NCBI RefSeq assembly: GCF_021648885.1
Contig: NZ_JAKJHZ010000009.1
Coordinates: 434,001 to 498,000, forward strand
Source of the DNA: Nocardioides potassii
GTDB lineage: Bacteria > Actinomycetota > Actinomycetes > Propionibacteriales > Nocardioidaceae
Reading direction: 5' to 3'
DNA: 64,000 nucleotides
Each line of letters starts with the position of its first letter. Position 1 is the stretch's first letter. Positions 39,155 to 46,706 of the stretch are shown in pieces. The position numbers were made by a program, and so were the translations under genes. Below the pieces are notes generated by a model. That model was not told where the DNA came from. It saw nothing but the letters and a program-made list of their open reading frames with translations, and ran no database searches.

Positions 39155-39976
39155 TCAGACCTTCTGGATCTGCGAGAACGACAGCTCGACCGGGGTCTCG
39201 CGGCCGAAGATCTCGACGAGGGCCTTCACGCGCTGCGACTCGGCGTTGATCTCGGTGATCGTCGCGTGGAGCGTGGCGAACGGGCCGTCGACCACCATGA
39301 CGGAGTCGGAGACGTCGAAGTCCGCGACCTCGACCGGCTTGCGCGGGGGGGCGCCGGCGCCCTTCTCGCCCGACGCGGCGGCCTCGACCTCGGCGGCGTG
39401 CACGACGGCCGGGGCGAGCATGTCCTCGACCTCGCTCATGCTGAGCGGGACGGGCTGGTGGCTGTGGCCCACGAAGCCGGTGACCGACGGCGTGTGGCGC
39501 ACGGCCGACCAGGACTCGTCGGTGAGGTCCATGCGGACGAGCACGTAGCCGGGCAGGACGGTGCGCGTGACCATCTTGCGCTGGCCGTTCTTGATCTCCG
39601 CGACCTCCTCGGTGGGGACCACGATCTCGTGGATGTAGTCCTCCATGTTGAGGGAGATGATGCGGTTCTCGAGGTTGTGTTTGACCCGCTTCTCCATGCC
39701 GGAGTAGGTGTGCACGACGAACCAGTCGCCGGGCTTGGCCCACAGCTCGCGGCGGAACGCCTCGAGCGGGTCGTCGTCGCCCTCGGGCTCGTCGGAGCCG
39801 TCGGACTCGTCGGACTCGTCAGCGGTGTCCTCGACGGTCTCGTCGGTCGTCGCGTCGGTGGTCTCGTCGCTCGTCTCGGCGGCGTCCTCGGTGGTCACCT
39901 CGTCGCCGGCCTCGACCGCACCGTCGACCTGGTCGTCGACTGCGTCGACCTGGTCCACGTCACTCTTCTCAGACAC
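39155..39976 (-). CDS. nusG: transcription termination/antitermination protein NusG
   Basis: 273 aa, GTG start. After an acidic Asp/Glu/Thr-rich extension (about 1-75), common in actinobacteria, come the NGN domain ([33 protein letters not shown]) and the KOW domain ([20 protein letters not shown]). A spacer of about 30 residues with [12 protein letters not shown] separates them. Couples transcription with translation and Rho. Follows secE with a 107-bp gap. Confidence 0.97.
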   Translation of the reverse strand: MSEKSDVDQVDAVDDQVDGAVEAGDEVTTEDAAETSDETTDATTDETVEDTADESDESDGSDEPEGDDDPLEAFRRELWAKPGDWFVVHTYSGMEKRVKHNLENRIISLNMEDYIHEIVVPTEEVAEIKNGQRKMVTRTVLPGYVLVRMDLTDESWSAVRHTPSVTGFVGHSHQPVPLSMSEVEDMLAPAVVHAAEVEAAASGEKGAGAPPRKPVEVADFDVSDSVMVVDGPFATLHATITEINAESQRVKALVEIFGRETPVELSFSQIQKV

Positions 39977-40083
39977 GTCTCACTCCGTACGTTCTCGTTG
40001 ATGGGGCCGGGGCCGTCAGCGGGCCGGGGCCGGGTTGACCCGGGCGTGTGCGGTGGTGCCGCGACCACGCGGGGGCCGTGGGA

Positions 40084-40341
40084 TCACTGCGTCGAGGTGC
40101 CACCGGTGAAGACCGCGAAGACGAGCTTGCCGAAGGCCAGGTCGAGCACCGTCACGAGCGCCATCATCACGACGACGAAGACGAGCACGACGAAGAAGTA
40201 GGTGATCAGCTGCTGCTGGGTCGGCCAGACCACCTTGCGGAGCTCGGCCACCACCTGGCGCATGAACGTGACGGGGCTGGTGCGCCCACGGTCGTCGCCG
40301 CGCGAGTCGCGCCGGTCCTGAACCGCGTTGCCGTCGGCCAC
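40084..40341 (-). CDS. secE: preprotein translocase subunit SecE
   Basis: 85 aa from the GTG at 40341. A charged N-terminal part is followed by FMRQVVAELRKVVWPTQQQL, the conserved amphipathic helix of SecE, and a single transmembrane helix (YFFVVLVFVVVMMALVTVLDL). The longer reading to 40419 would run into the tRNA-Trp gene. Essential Sec channel subunit; conserved neighbour of nusG. Confidence 0.95.
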   Translation of the reverse strand: MADGNAVQDRRDSRGDDRGRTSPVTFMRQVVAELRKVVWPTQQQLITYFFVVLVFVVVMMALVTVLDLAFGKLVFAVFTGGTSTQ

Positions 40342-40392
40342 GTTTCCCACCTTCTCGCCAATCCTGGATGTGTTGCTGTGCAGTGTGTCTCG

Positions 40393-40465
40393 CAGGGCAC
40401 GAGGGACTTGAACCCCCAACCTTCGGTTTTGGAGACCGATGCTCTGCCAGTTGAGCTAGTGCCCT
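40393..40465 (-). tRNA. tRNA-Trp (CCA)
   Basis: 73 nt. Acceptor AGGGCAC/GTGCCCT, D-arm TAGCTCAACTGGCAGAGC, anticodon loop with CCA, TTC arm GGGGGTTCAAGTCCC and G discriminator. It lies just upstream of secE, as in mycobacteria. Confidence 0.97.
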
Positions 40466-40580
40466 CCGATGGACCAGAACCCCGTCCGGGGCATGCCGAA
40501 GCATCTGGCGGATCCACCAAACGGGAAGCATACGGGGAGGGGGCCAGCGCCGTCGAACCGAGGCGTGGCAGGCTGGATGC

Positions 40581-41609
40581 GTGGGGAACAGCACGGGGCG
40601 GCACCGGGACGTCTCGGCGCTGCCGAAGGCCCACCTGCACCTCCACTTCACGGGGTCGATGCGGCACGGCACGCTCCTCGAGCTCGCCGAGCGTGACGGG
40701 ATCGTGCTGCCCGACTCGCTGGTCGAGGACTGGCCGCCGCGGCTGAGCGCTGCCGACGAGAAGGGCTGGTTCCGCTTCCAGCGCCTCTACGACGTGGCGC
40801 GATCGGTGCTGCGCACGCCCGACGACGTACGACGTCTGGTGCTCGAGGCGGCCGAGGACGACGTCCGCGACGGCGGCCGGTGGCTGGAGATCCAGGTCGA
40901 CCCGAGTGGCTACGCCGCCCGCTTCGGCGGCATCACCGAGTTCACCGACCTGGTGCTGGACTGCGTCCGCGACGCCTCCGAGCGCACCGGCCTCGGCATC
41001 GCGCTGGTCATCGCCGCCAACCGGACCCGGCACCCGCTCGACGCGCGCACGCTGGCCCGCCTGGCCGGGCAGTACGCCGGGCGCGGGGTCGTCGGGTTCG
41101 GGCTGTCCAACGACGAGCGACGCGGCAGCACCTCCGACTTCGCCGGGGCGTTCCGGATCGCCGAGCGCGCCGGGCTCCTCCTGGTCCCGCACGGCGGCGA
41201 GCTGCGCGGCCCCGAGCACGTGCGCCAGTGCCTGGACAGCCTCGGCGCCCAGCGGCTCGGCCACGGCGTACGGAGCGTCGAGGACCCCGAGCTCCTCGAC
41301 CGGGTCGTGCAGGCCGGGGTGGCGCTCGAGGTGTGCCCGGTCTCCAACGTCTCGCTCGGGGTCTACTCCGACCTCACCTCGGTACCCCTCCCCCAGCTGC
41401 TCGCGGCCGGCGCGACGGTCGCGCTGGGTGCCGACGACCCGCTGCTGTTCGGCTCGCAGCTCGCCGGCCAGTACGCCACGATGCGCGCCGCGCACGACCT
41501 CGACGACCGGACCCTCGCCCGGCTGGCCGAGATGTCGTTCGAGGCCTCGCTGGCCCCGTCGGACGTGGTCGAGGCAGCGAAGCGGGACATCGCCACCTGG
41601 CTGTCGTGA
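40581..41609 (+). CDS. adenosine deaminase family protein
   Basis: 342 aa, GTG start. Metal-binding HLHLHFTGS at about residues 18-26, a catalytic-type HGGEL, RLGHGVRSVEDP, EVCPVSNVSLGV, and a terminal GADDPLLFGSQLAGQY (usual SLNTDDP). The layout matches adenosine deaminase, but adenine deaminase or another amidohydrolase of this branch cannot be excluded. Inverted relative to the ribosomal cluster, between murB and tRNA-Trp. Confidence 0.85.
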   Translation: MGNSTGRHRDVSALPKAHLHLHFTGSMRHGTLLELAERDGIVLPDSLVEDWPPRLSAADEKGWFRFQRLYDVARSVLRTPDDVRRLVLEAAEDDVRDGGRWLEIQVDPSGYAARFGGITEFTDLVLDCVRDASERTGLGIALVIAANRTRHPLDARTLARLAGQYAGRGVVGFGLSNDERRGSTSDFAGAFRIAERAGLLLVPHGGELRGPEHVRQCLDSLGAQRLGHGVRSVEDPELLDRVVQAGVALEVCPVSNVSLGVYSDLTSVPLPQLLAAGATVALGADDPLLFGSQLAGQYATMRAAHDLDDRTLARLAEMSFEASLAPSDVVEAAKRDIATWLS

Positions 41610-41621
41610 CGTCCCCGCGGC

Positions 41622-41691
41622 TCGGTACCTGGGGACGTTCTGGTAGGTCGGAGGTCCCGATCACCAACCGGAACGTCCCTAGATGCCCGAG
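41622..41691. repeat. inverted repeat at convergent gene ends (CCTAGGGACGT family), copy 2
   Basis: Arm CTCGGTACCTGGGGACGTTC plus TGGTAGG (41621-41647) pairs with CCAACCGGAACGTCCCTAG plus ATGCCCGAG (41664-41691). Same sequence family and same setting as 33108-33170: the gap between convergent genes, here adenosine deaminase and murB. Confidence 0.8.
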
Positions 41692-41696
41692 GAAGG

Positions 41697-42758
41697 TCAG
41701 AGGGAGCAGCCGACGGTCACCGGCTCGTTGACGAGCGTGACGCCGAACGCCTCGCGGACGCCGTCGCGGACCTCGCGGGCGAGGGTGAGGAGCTCGTCGG
41801 TGGTGGCACCGCCGCGGTTGGTGAGCGCCAGGGTGTGCTTGGTCGACAGCGACACCCGGTCCCCCGCGGTCGCGGAGGAGAACCCCTTGCCGAAGCCGGC
41901 GTGCTCGATCAGCCAGCCGGCGCTGGACTTCACGGTGCCGTCGGGCTGCTCCCAGCGCGGGGCGTCGGCCGGCAGACCGGCGGCCTGCTCCGGAGTGAGG
42001 AACGGGTTGGTGAAGAAGGACCCGGCGCTCCACGTGTCGTGGTCGGCGGCGTCGAGCACCATGCCCTTGCCGCGGCGCAGGTCGAGCACGGCGGCGCGTA
42101 CGTCGGCGAGCGGGGCGCGCTGCCCTTCCTCGACCTCCAGCACCCGGGCGAGCTCGGCGTAGCGGACCGGTGCGCCGAGCGCGCCCTGCCGGAGCTGGAA
42201 GGTGACGTCGAGGACGACGTGGCGACCGGGGTCGGCCTTGAAGCGGCTGGAGCGGTAGCCGAACTGGCACTCCGCCGCGGCGAAGGTCCGCACGCCGCGC
42301 AGGAAGCGGTCCCACACGCGCACCCGGGCGATGGTCTGCGAGACCTCCTGGCCGTAGGCGCCGACGTTCTGGATGGGCGTGGCACCGACCGAGCCCGGGA
42401 TGCCGGAGAGGGCCTCGACGCCGACCCAGCCGCGATCGACCGCCGTGGCGACGAGACCGTCCCAGGACTCGCCGGCGGCGACCGTCACCGTCGCGCCCGA
42501 GCAGGTCGGGTCGCCGGAGTCGTCGACGTCGGACGTCAGTCCGCTGGTGGCGACCTCGACGACGCGGCCGTCGAAGCCCGCGTCGGCCACGACGAGGTTG
42601 GAGCCGCCACCGAGCACCAGGACGGGCGTGCCTGCGGCGTCGGCCTCCGAGACGACCGCGACGAGCTCGTCCTCGGTGGTCGCGCGCACCCACTCGCGCC
42701 CGGGACCGCCGAGGCGGAGGGTCGTGTGGTCCCCGAGGACCGGTCCCGGCTCAGGCAC
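41697..42758 (-). CDS. murB: UDP-N-acetylmuramate dehydrogenase
   Basis: 353 aa, GTG start. FAD-binding motifs VLGGGSNLVVAD and LSGIPGSVGATPIQNVGAYGQE, the YRSSRFK segment, the catalytic Ser region SAGSFFTNPFLTP and SSAGWLIEHAGFGKG are all present, so this is a type I MurB. Reduces the enolpyruvyl group in peptidoglycan precursor synthesis. The start overlaps the MaoC gene stop by 8 bp. Confidence 0.96.
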   Translation of the reverse strand: MPEPGPVLGDHTTLRLGGPGREWVRATTEDELVAVVSEADAAGTPVLVLGGGSNLVVADAGFDGRVVEVATSGLTSDVDDSGDPTCSGATVTVAAGESWDGLVATAVDRGWVGVEALSGIPGSVGATPIQNVGAYGQEVSQTIARVRVWDRFLRGVRTFAAAECQFGYRSSRFKADPGRHVVLDVTFQLRQGALGAPVRYAELARVLEVEEGQRAPLADVRAAVLDLRRGKGMVLDAADHDTWSAGSFFTNPFLTPEQAAGLPADAPRWEQPDGTVKSSAGWLIEHAGFGKGFSSATAGDRVSLSTKHTLALTNRGGATTDELLTLAREVRDGVREAFGVTLVNEPVTVGCSL

Positions 42759-43161
42759 CGGCGTGCTTCACGACGGCCTTCGGCATGCCGAGCACCTTCT
42801 GGCCCTCGCAGGTGACCTCGAGGGCGAGCGTGGCCATGCCGTCGGCGATCGACTTGACGGTGCCGGCCACGACGACCTCCGCGCCCCCCTCTGCAGGTAC
42901 GACGACGGGGCTGGTGAATTTCGCGCCGAGGTCCACGACCTCCGCGCCGTCGGTCCAATCGGCGACCGCGCGCCCGACTAGCGCGAGGGTGTACATGCCG
43001 TGGGCGATCACCCCGGGCAGGCCGACGCTGCGGGCGACCTCCTCGTCCTGGTGGATCGGGTTGTGGTCGCCGCTCGCGTCGGCGTAGGCCACGAGGTCGG
43101 CGCGGGTGACGGTGAAGGCCTTGGGCTCGAGGACGTCCCCGGCCGTCAACACGATGCTCAT
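42751..43161 (-). CDS. MaoC-family dehydratase (HadB-like)
   Basis: 136 aa hot-dog fold protein with the hydratase motif ASGDHNPIHQDEEVARSVGLPGVIAHG, where Asp and His are catalytic in HadB/R-hydratases. The ATG overlaps the stop of the HadA-like gene. In mycobacteria the same place holds hadABC for FAS-II; mycolates are not expected if this is a Nocardioides-type organism, so the acyl substrate is unclear. Confidence 0.9.
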   Translation of the reverse strand: MSIVLTAGDVLEPKAFTVTRADLVAYADASGDHNPIHQDEEVARSVGLPGVIAHGMYTLALVGRAVADWTDGAEVVDLGAKFTSPVVVPAEGGAEVVVAGTVKSIADGMATLALEVTCEGQKVLGMPKAVVKHAGA

Positions 43162-43556
43162 GCGTCCGATCCCGACGAGTGGACGAGGGTGGCCTTGCCG
43201 GTGCAGACGACCGCACCGGTGGCATCGGCGATCTCACTGGTGGTGGCGATGATGTCGGCGCCGCCGATCTGGCGCAGCCCCGAGACCGTCAGCGTCGCGG
43301 AGAGCTCGTCGCCCACGACCAGCGGGCGGGCGTAGGCGAAGCGCTGCTCGCCGTGGACGATGCGGTGCAGGTCGATCTGCTCGGAGTCGAGGAACGCCAT
43401 CATCGCGTCGAACGCGAGCACGATCGGGAAGGTCGGGGGGACGTCGTCACCCGGGTGGCCGACGGCCTGCGCGAAGGCGCCGACCCGTTCGGGGGTCACG
43501 GTCAGGGACGCCGGGGCGGGGAAGTCACGCCCCACGAGCGAGGGGTCGACGGGCAT
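43158..43556 (-). CDS. MaoC-like N-terminal domain protein (HadA-like)
   Basis: 132 aa. The FAS1/MaoC-N type fold is indicated by VPPTFPIVLAFDAMMAFLDSEQI, HGEQRFAYARPLVVGDELSATLTV and an ATGAVVCTGKATLVHSS end. It lacks the catalytic Asp-His motif, as HadA and HadC do, and likely forms a heterodimer with the HadB-like partner translated from the overlapping gene. Confidence 0.87.
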   Translation of the reverse strand: MPVDPSLVGRDFPAPASLTVTPERVGAFAQAVGHPGDDVPPTFPIVLAFDAMMAFLDSEQIDLHRIVHGEQRFAYARPLVVGDELSATLTVSGLRQIGGADIIATTSEIADATGAVVCTGKATLVHSSGSDA

Positions 43557-43598
43557 GTCCCGAGCCTAGGACACGCCTCGTGCTCCACAAACGCAGCA

Positions 43599-43623
43599 AC
43601 CCGTCCGAGGTGCTCGGACGGGT
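43599..43623 (-). terminator. rpmG terminator hairpin
   Basis: ACCCGTCCGAG (43599-43609) and CTCGGACGGGT (43613-43623) form a perfect 11-bp stem with a GTG loop, 22 bp after the rpmG stop. Confidence 0.78.
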
Positions 43624-43645
43624 CGGGTGCGGCGACGCGCAGGCG

Positions 43646-43816
43646 TCAGCGGGTCTCGCGGTGGATCGTGTGACGACGCTCGCGCGGGCAGAACTTCTTC
43701 AGCTCGATGCGGTCGGGGTCGTTGCGGCGGTTCTTCTTGGTGATGTAGTTGCGCTCCTTGCACTCGGTGCACGCGAGCGTGATCTTGGGGCGAACGTCAG
43801 AAGACTTGCTGGCCAT
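43646..43816 (-). CDS. rpmG: 50S ribosomal protein L33
   Basis: 56 aa, ATG at 43816, ending at TGA 43646. It reads [20 protein letters not shown] and continues through [19 protein letters not shown] to [14 protein letters not shown], typical L33. The first CxxC zinc pair (CTEC) is present, but the second has only one Cys (CPRERRH instead of CxxC). Located next to tRNA-Met and tRNA-Thr, as in other actinobacteria. Confidence 0.96.
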   Translation of the reverse strand: MASKSSDVRPKITLACTECKERNYITKKNRRNDPDRIELKKFCPRERRHTIHRETR

Positions 43817-43869
43817 GGGAGAACCTTTTCCTAGCGGGTGGTGCGGGAGGCTGCTGCAGACTTTGGTGG

Positions 43870-43943
43870 TAGCGGGGGCGGGACTCGAACCCGCGACACC
43901 ACGATTATGAGCCGTGTGCTCTAACCACCTGAGCTACCCCGCC
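43870..43943 (-). tRNA. tRNA-Met (CAT, elongator)
   Basis: 74 nt. Acceptor GGCGGGG/CCCCGCT with a terminal G-U pair, D-arm TAGCTCAGGTGGTTAGAGC, anticodon CAT, TTC arm CGGGTTCGAGTCCCG, A discriminator. The pairing of the first acceptor base fits an elongator, not an initiator. Confidence 0.95.
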
Positions 43944-43981
43944 GCGGAGGCCGGACGCCCCCGGGGGGAGGTCCGATCCAG

Positions 43982-44054
43982 AGCCCCTTTACGGAATCGA
44001 ACCGTAGACCTTCTCCTTACCATGGAGACGCTCTGCCGACTGAGCTAAAGGGGC
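43982..44054 (-). tRNA. tRNA-Thr (GGT)
   Basis: 73 nt. Acceptor GCCCCTT/AAGGGGC, D-arm TAGCTCAGTCGGCAGAGC, anticodon stem TCTCC/GGAGA with loop ATGGTAA (GGT), TTC arm with GGTTCGATTCC, T discriminator. 38 bp upstream of tRNA-Met on the same strand. Confidence 0.95.
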
Positions 44055-44101
44055 AACGACGGAGAACGATACACACGCCCCAGCCGCGATGAGAAATCGG
44101 C

Positions 44102-45517
44102 TCAGGACACCTCGTCCAGCGCCTGGATCCGGGGCCATCCGACGGCCTCCTCGAGCTCGTAGGCCAGGCCCAGCAGCCGGGCCTCGCGACCCGCTCCGGC
44201 GCCCAGCATCATCCCGTGCGGGAGCCCGGCTGCGGTCGTCGCGAGGGGCAGGGAGATGGCCGGCTCGCCGGTCGCGTTCTGGAGCGGCGTGAAGGCCACC
44301 CAGTCCATGAGCCGGTCCATGATCTCGTCGTAGTCCTGGTCGGGGCGCAGGTGGCCGACCCGCGGTGTCTCGGTCGCGAGGGTCGGCGTGAGCGTGACGT
44401 CGTACTGCTCGCGGTGCTTGGCCGCCACGCGGCGCGAGGCGCGCAGGACGGCGATCGAGATCGGCTGCTTGTGGAGGTTTCGGGCCGCGTGCCGGGCGAG
44501 CCCGAGGGTCAGGTTGTCGAGCTTCGTGGCGTCGAAGGTGTCGCCGAAGTCCTTGCGGCCGCGCTTGGCGATGGCGTAGGCGAGCAACGACCAGAACCGC
44601 ACGAAGTGGTCGGGGAAGCCGGCCGGCACCGGGTTGTCGATCTCCTCGACGTGGTGGCCGAGCTCCTCGAGGAGGGCGGCGGTTCGGAGGGTCAGCTCGC
44701 GCACCTCCGGGCTCGAGTCGCGGCCGATGCCCTGGGTGACGACGGCGACCCGCAGCCTCGCCCTGCTGGGGCGGGTGATGTCGCCGATCGGCGCTAGGAG
44801 CGGGTTGCGCCAGATCTTCTCCGCCTCGCGGTAGAACGCGGCGGTGTCGCGCACGCTGCGGGTCAGCACGCCGTCGGAGACGATCCGCACGGGCATGTCG
44901 CGCATCATCCGGTCCTGCGCCAGCCGCCCGCGCGTCGGCTTGAGGCCGACGAGCCCGTTGACCGCGGCGGGGATGCGGATCGAGCCCCCGCCGTCGTTGG
45001 CGTGGGCGATCGGGACGGCACCGGCAGCGACGAGGGCCGCCGAGCCGGCCGACGAGGCACCGGCGTAGTGGTCGGTGTGCCAGGGGCTGCGGACCGGGCC
45101 GAGCCGGACGTGGTCGGCCGCGCCGGAGAAGCCGAACTCGGAGAGCTGGGTCTTGCCGAGCGGCACCAGGCCGGTCGCGAGGTACATCCGGGCGAAGTCG
45201 CCGTCGGCCTTCGCCGGCTGGGCACGGAACGCGTCGGCGCCGTGCTGCGTGGGCATCCCGGCGACGTCGACGTTGTCCTTGACGAACGTCGGCACCCCGG
45301 CAAACCAGCCCGGACGGGGATCGCGCGCCTCCGCGCGCGCCCGGTCGTACGCCGCGTGTGCGACGGCGCCGAGGGTGGAGTCGACCTGCTCGGTGCGGGC
45401 GATCGCCGCGTCGATGACCTCCGGGACGGACAGCGTGCCGGCGCGGTAGGCCTCGACCAGCCCGGTGGCGTCGAGGTCGGAGAGGGCGTCGTCGGCGGAG
45501 AAGGCGTGCACGCGCAT
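44102..45517 (-). CDS. amidase (amidase signature family)
   Basis: 471 aa from the ATG at 45517. Amidase-signature triad: Lys in GVPTFVKDNVDV, the Gly/Ser-rich YAGASSAGSAALVAAG with cis-Ser and nucleophile Ser, and HANDGGGSIRIPAAVNGLVGLKPTRGR. The C-terminal part is intact. Hydrolyses a carboxamide; the substrate is not evident and it is not a GatA (no gatCB nearby). 11 bp after the tag gene stop. Confidence 0.9.
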   Translation of the reverse strand: MRVHAFSADDALSDLDATGLVEAYRAGTLSVPEVIDAAIARTEQVDSTLGAVAHAAYDRARAEARDPRPGWFAGVPTFVKDNVDVAGMPTQHGADAFRAQPAKADGDFARMYLATGLVPLGKTQLSEFGFSGAADHVRLGPVRSPWHTDHYAGASSAGSAALVAAGAVPIAHANDGGGSIRIPAAVNGLVGLKPTRGRLAQDRMMRDMPVRIVSDGVLTRSVRDTAAFYREAEKIWRNPLLAPIGDITRPSRARLRVAVVTQGIGRDSSPEVRELTLRTAALLEELGHHVEEIDNPVPAGFPDHFVRFWSLLAYAIAKRGRKDFGDTFDATKLDNLTLGLARHAARNLHKQPISIAVLRASRRVAAKHREQYDVTLTPTLATETPRVGHLRPDQDYDEIMDRLMDWVAFTPLQNATGEPAISLPLATTAAGLPHGMMLGAGAGREARLLGLAYELEEAVGWPRIQALDEVS

Positions 45518-45528
45518 GGTCACGCAGA

Positions 45529-46116
45529 CTAGCCAGCGCAGCCGCGGCGGTGACACCCCTCGAGGTGGTCGTCGACGAGCCCGATCGCCTCCATGAGGGC
45601 GTACATCGTGGTGGGGCCGACGTGGGCGAACCCGCGCTTCTTCAGCGCCATCGCGAGCGCCACCGACTCCGCCGACGTGGTCGGGAGGTCGGCGGTGGTG
45701 CGCGGGGCGGGGAGCGGGTCGGGCCGGAAGGACCAGATGAAGGACTCGAGCCCGCCGTCGTCGCGAAGCGCGACGGTCGCCCGCGCGTTGGCGATGGCGG
45801 CGTCGACCTTGCGGCGGTTGCGCACGATGCCCGGGTCGGCCATCAACCGCTCGACGTCGGCCTCGTCGTAGGCCGCGACGGCGTCGGCGTCGAAGCCCGC
45901 GAACGCCCGGCGGAAGTGGGGCCGCTTGGTGAGGATCGTCAGCCACGACAGGCCAGACTGGAAGGCCTCGAGCGTGAGCCGCTCGAGGTGGGCAGCCTCG
46001 CCGGAGACGCGCATGCCCCACTCGGTGTCGTGGTAGGCCCTGTTGACCGGGTCGCCGCTCGCCCACGGGCAGCGGGCGACGCCGTCCTCGCCGACGACCG
46101 CCGGCACCCCGCTCAC
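45529..46116 (-). CDS. tag: DNA-3-methyladenine glycosylase I
   Basis: 195 aa, GTG start. Tag family: RCPWASGDPVNRAYHDTEWG at the N-terminus, LEAFQSGLSWLTILTKRPHFRRAF, IVRNRRKVDAAIANA, and the C-terminal zinc ligands CHRRGC. Removes 3-methyladenine from DNA. Probably co-transcribed with the amidase. Confidence 0.95.
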   Translation of the reverse strand: MSGVPAVVGEDGVARCPWASGDPVNRAYHDTEWGMRVSGEAAHLERLTLEAFQSGLSWLTILTKRPHFRRAFAGFDADAVAAYDEADVERLMADPGIVRNRRKVDAAIANARATVALRDDGGLESFIWSFRPDPLPAPRTTADLPTTSAESVALAMALKKRGFAHVGPTTMYALMEAIGLVDDHLEGCHRRGCAG

Positions 46117-46167
46117 TGCGCCGTCTCCATGGGAGGCATCCTCGCGCAGCCCACCGACAGCGCCGCG

Positions 46168-46706
46168 TCAGCGGGCCGACGCGACCGGACGCCTGCCGGT
46201 GCGACCCAGCACGTAGGGGAGCCCCGCCCCGGCGGCGTGGACCGTGCGACCGAGGCGTCCGCGCCAGCCCGGAGCGGGCAGCGGCGGCTCGCCGGGTCTC
46301 AGGTCGGCCACGCCGACGTAGTAGGACCTCACCGCTCCGAAGCCCTCGAGATCGGTCTCGACCTCGCCGACCGTGGCGGGCAGCGCCACCGATCCCGTGC
46401 CGTAGAGGTCCTCGGTCATCAGCACGTACTCACGGATCGGCACCGCGTTCTTGAGGAGTCGGTGCACGAGGATCACGTCGTCCCGACCAGCTTCAACCGG
46501 TCGCGGATCCTCTGGGTCGCCACCTCGCCCACGTGCGCGACGAACGTGAGGGTGAGGTCCTCGGCCTCCTTGCACCCTCCGCAGGGACAGAGGTTGTGCG
46601 CGACGTACTGACGCTCGACGTGGGCCAAGGACATGCGATGGGTGCGCATGTAGGTCGTGTAGCCGCCGATGTCAGCGATGATCATCAGTCCCTGGGTCGA
46701 TGCCAT
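46168..46706 (-). pseudogene. DUF2652 protein gene, frameshifted and internally deleted
   Basis: Two overlapping frames together make one DUF2652 protein. The first (46473-46706) gives MIIADIGGYTTYMRTHRMSL, then NLCPCGGCKEAEDLTLTFVAHVG and RDRLKLVG before a stop. The second (from about 46485 to 46168) continues DDVILVHRLLKNAVPIREYVLM. One base is missing near 46485 (GTCGG then GACGACGTGATC). Also, about 60-70 residues expected between HRMSLAHVE and RQYVAHNLC are absent. Both lesions point to a decayed gene. It follows the MFS-cNMP gene with a 22-bp overlap. Confidence 0.75.

Noticed and set aside
45517..46066. Amidase extended upstream by about 180 residues
   Set aside because: The extension is an Arg-rich out-of-frame reading of tag; the ATG at 45517 gives the normal amidase N-terminus.
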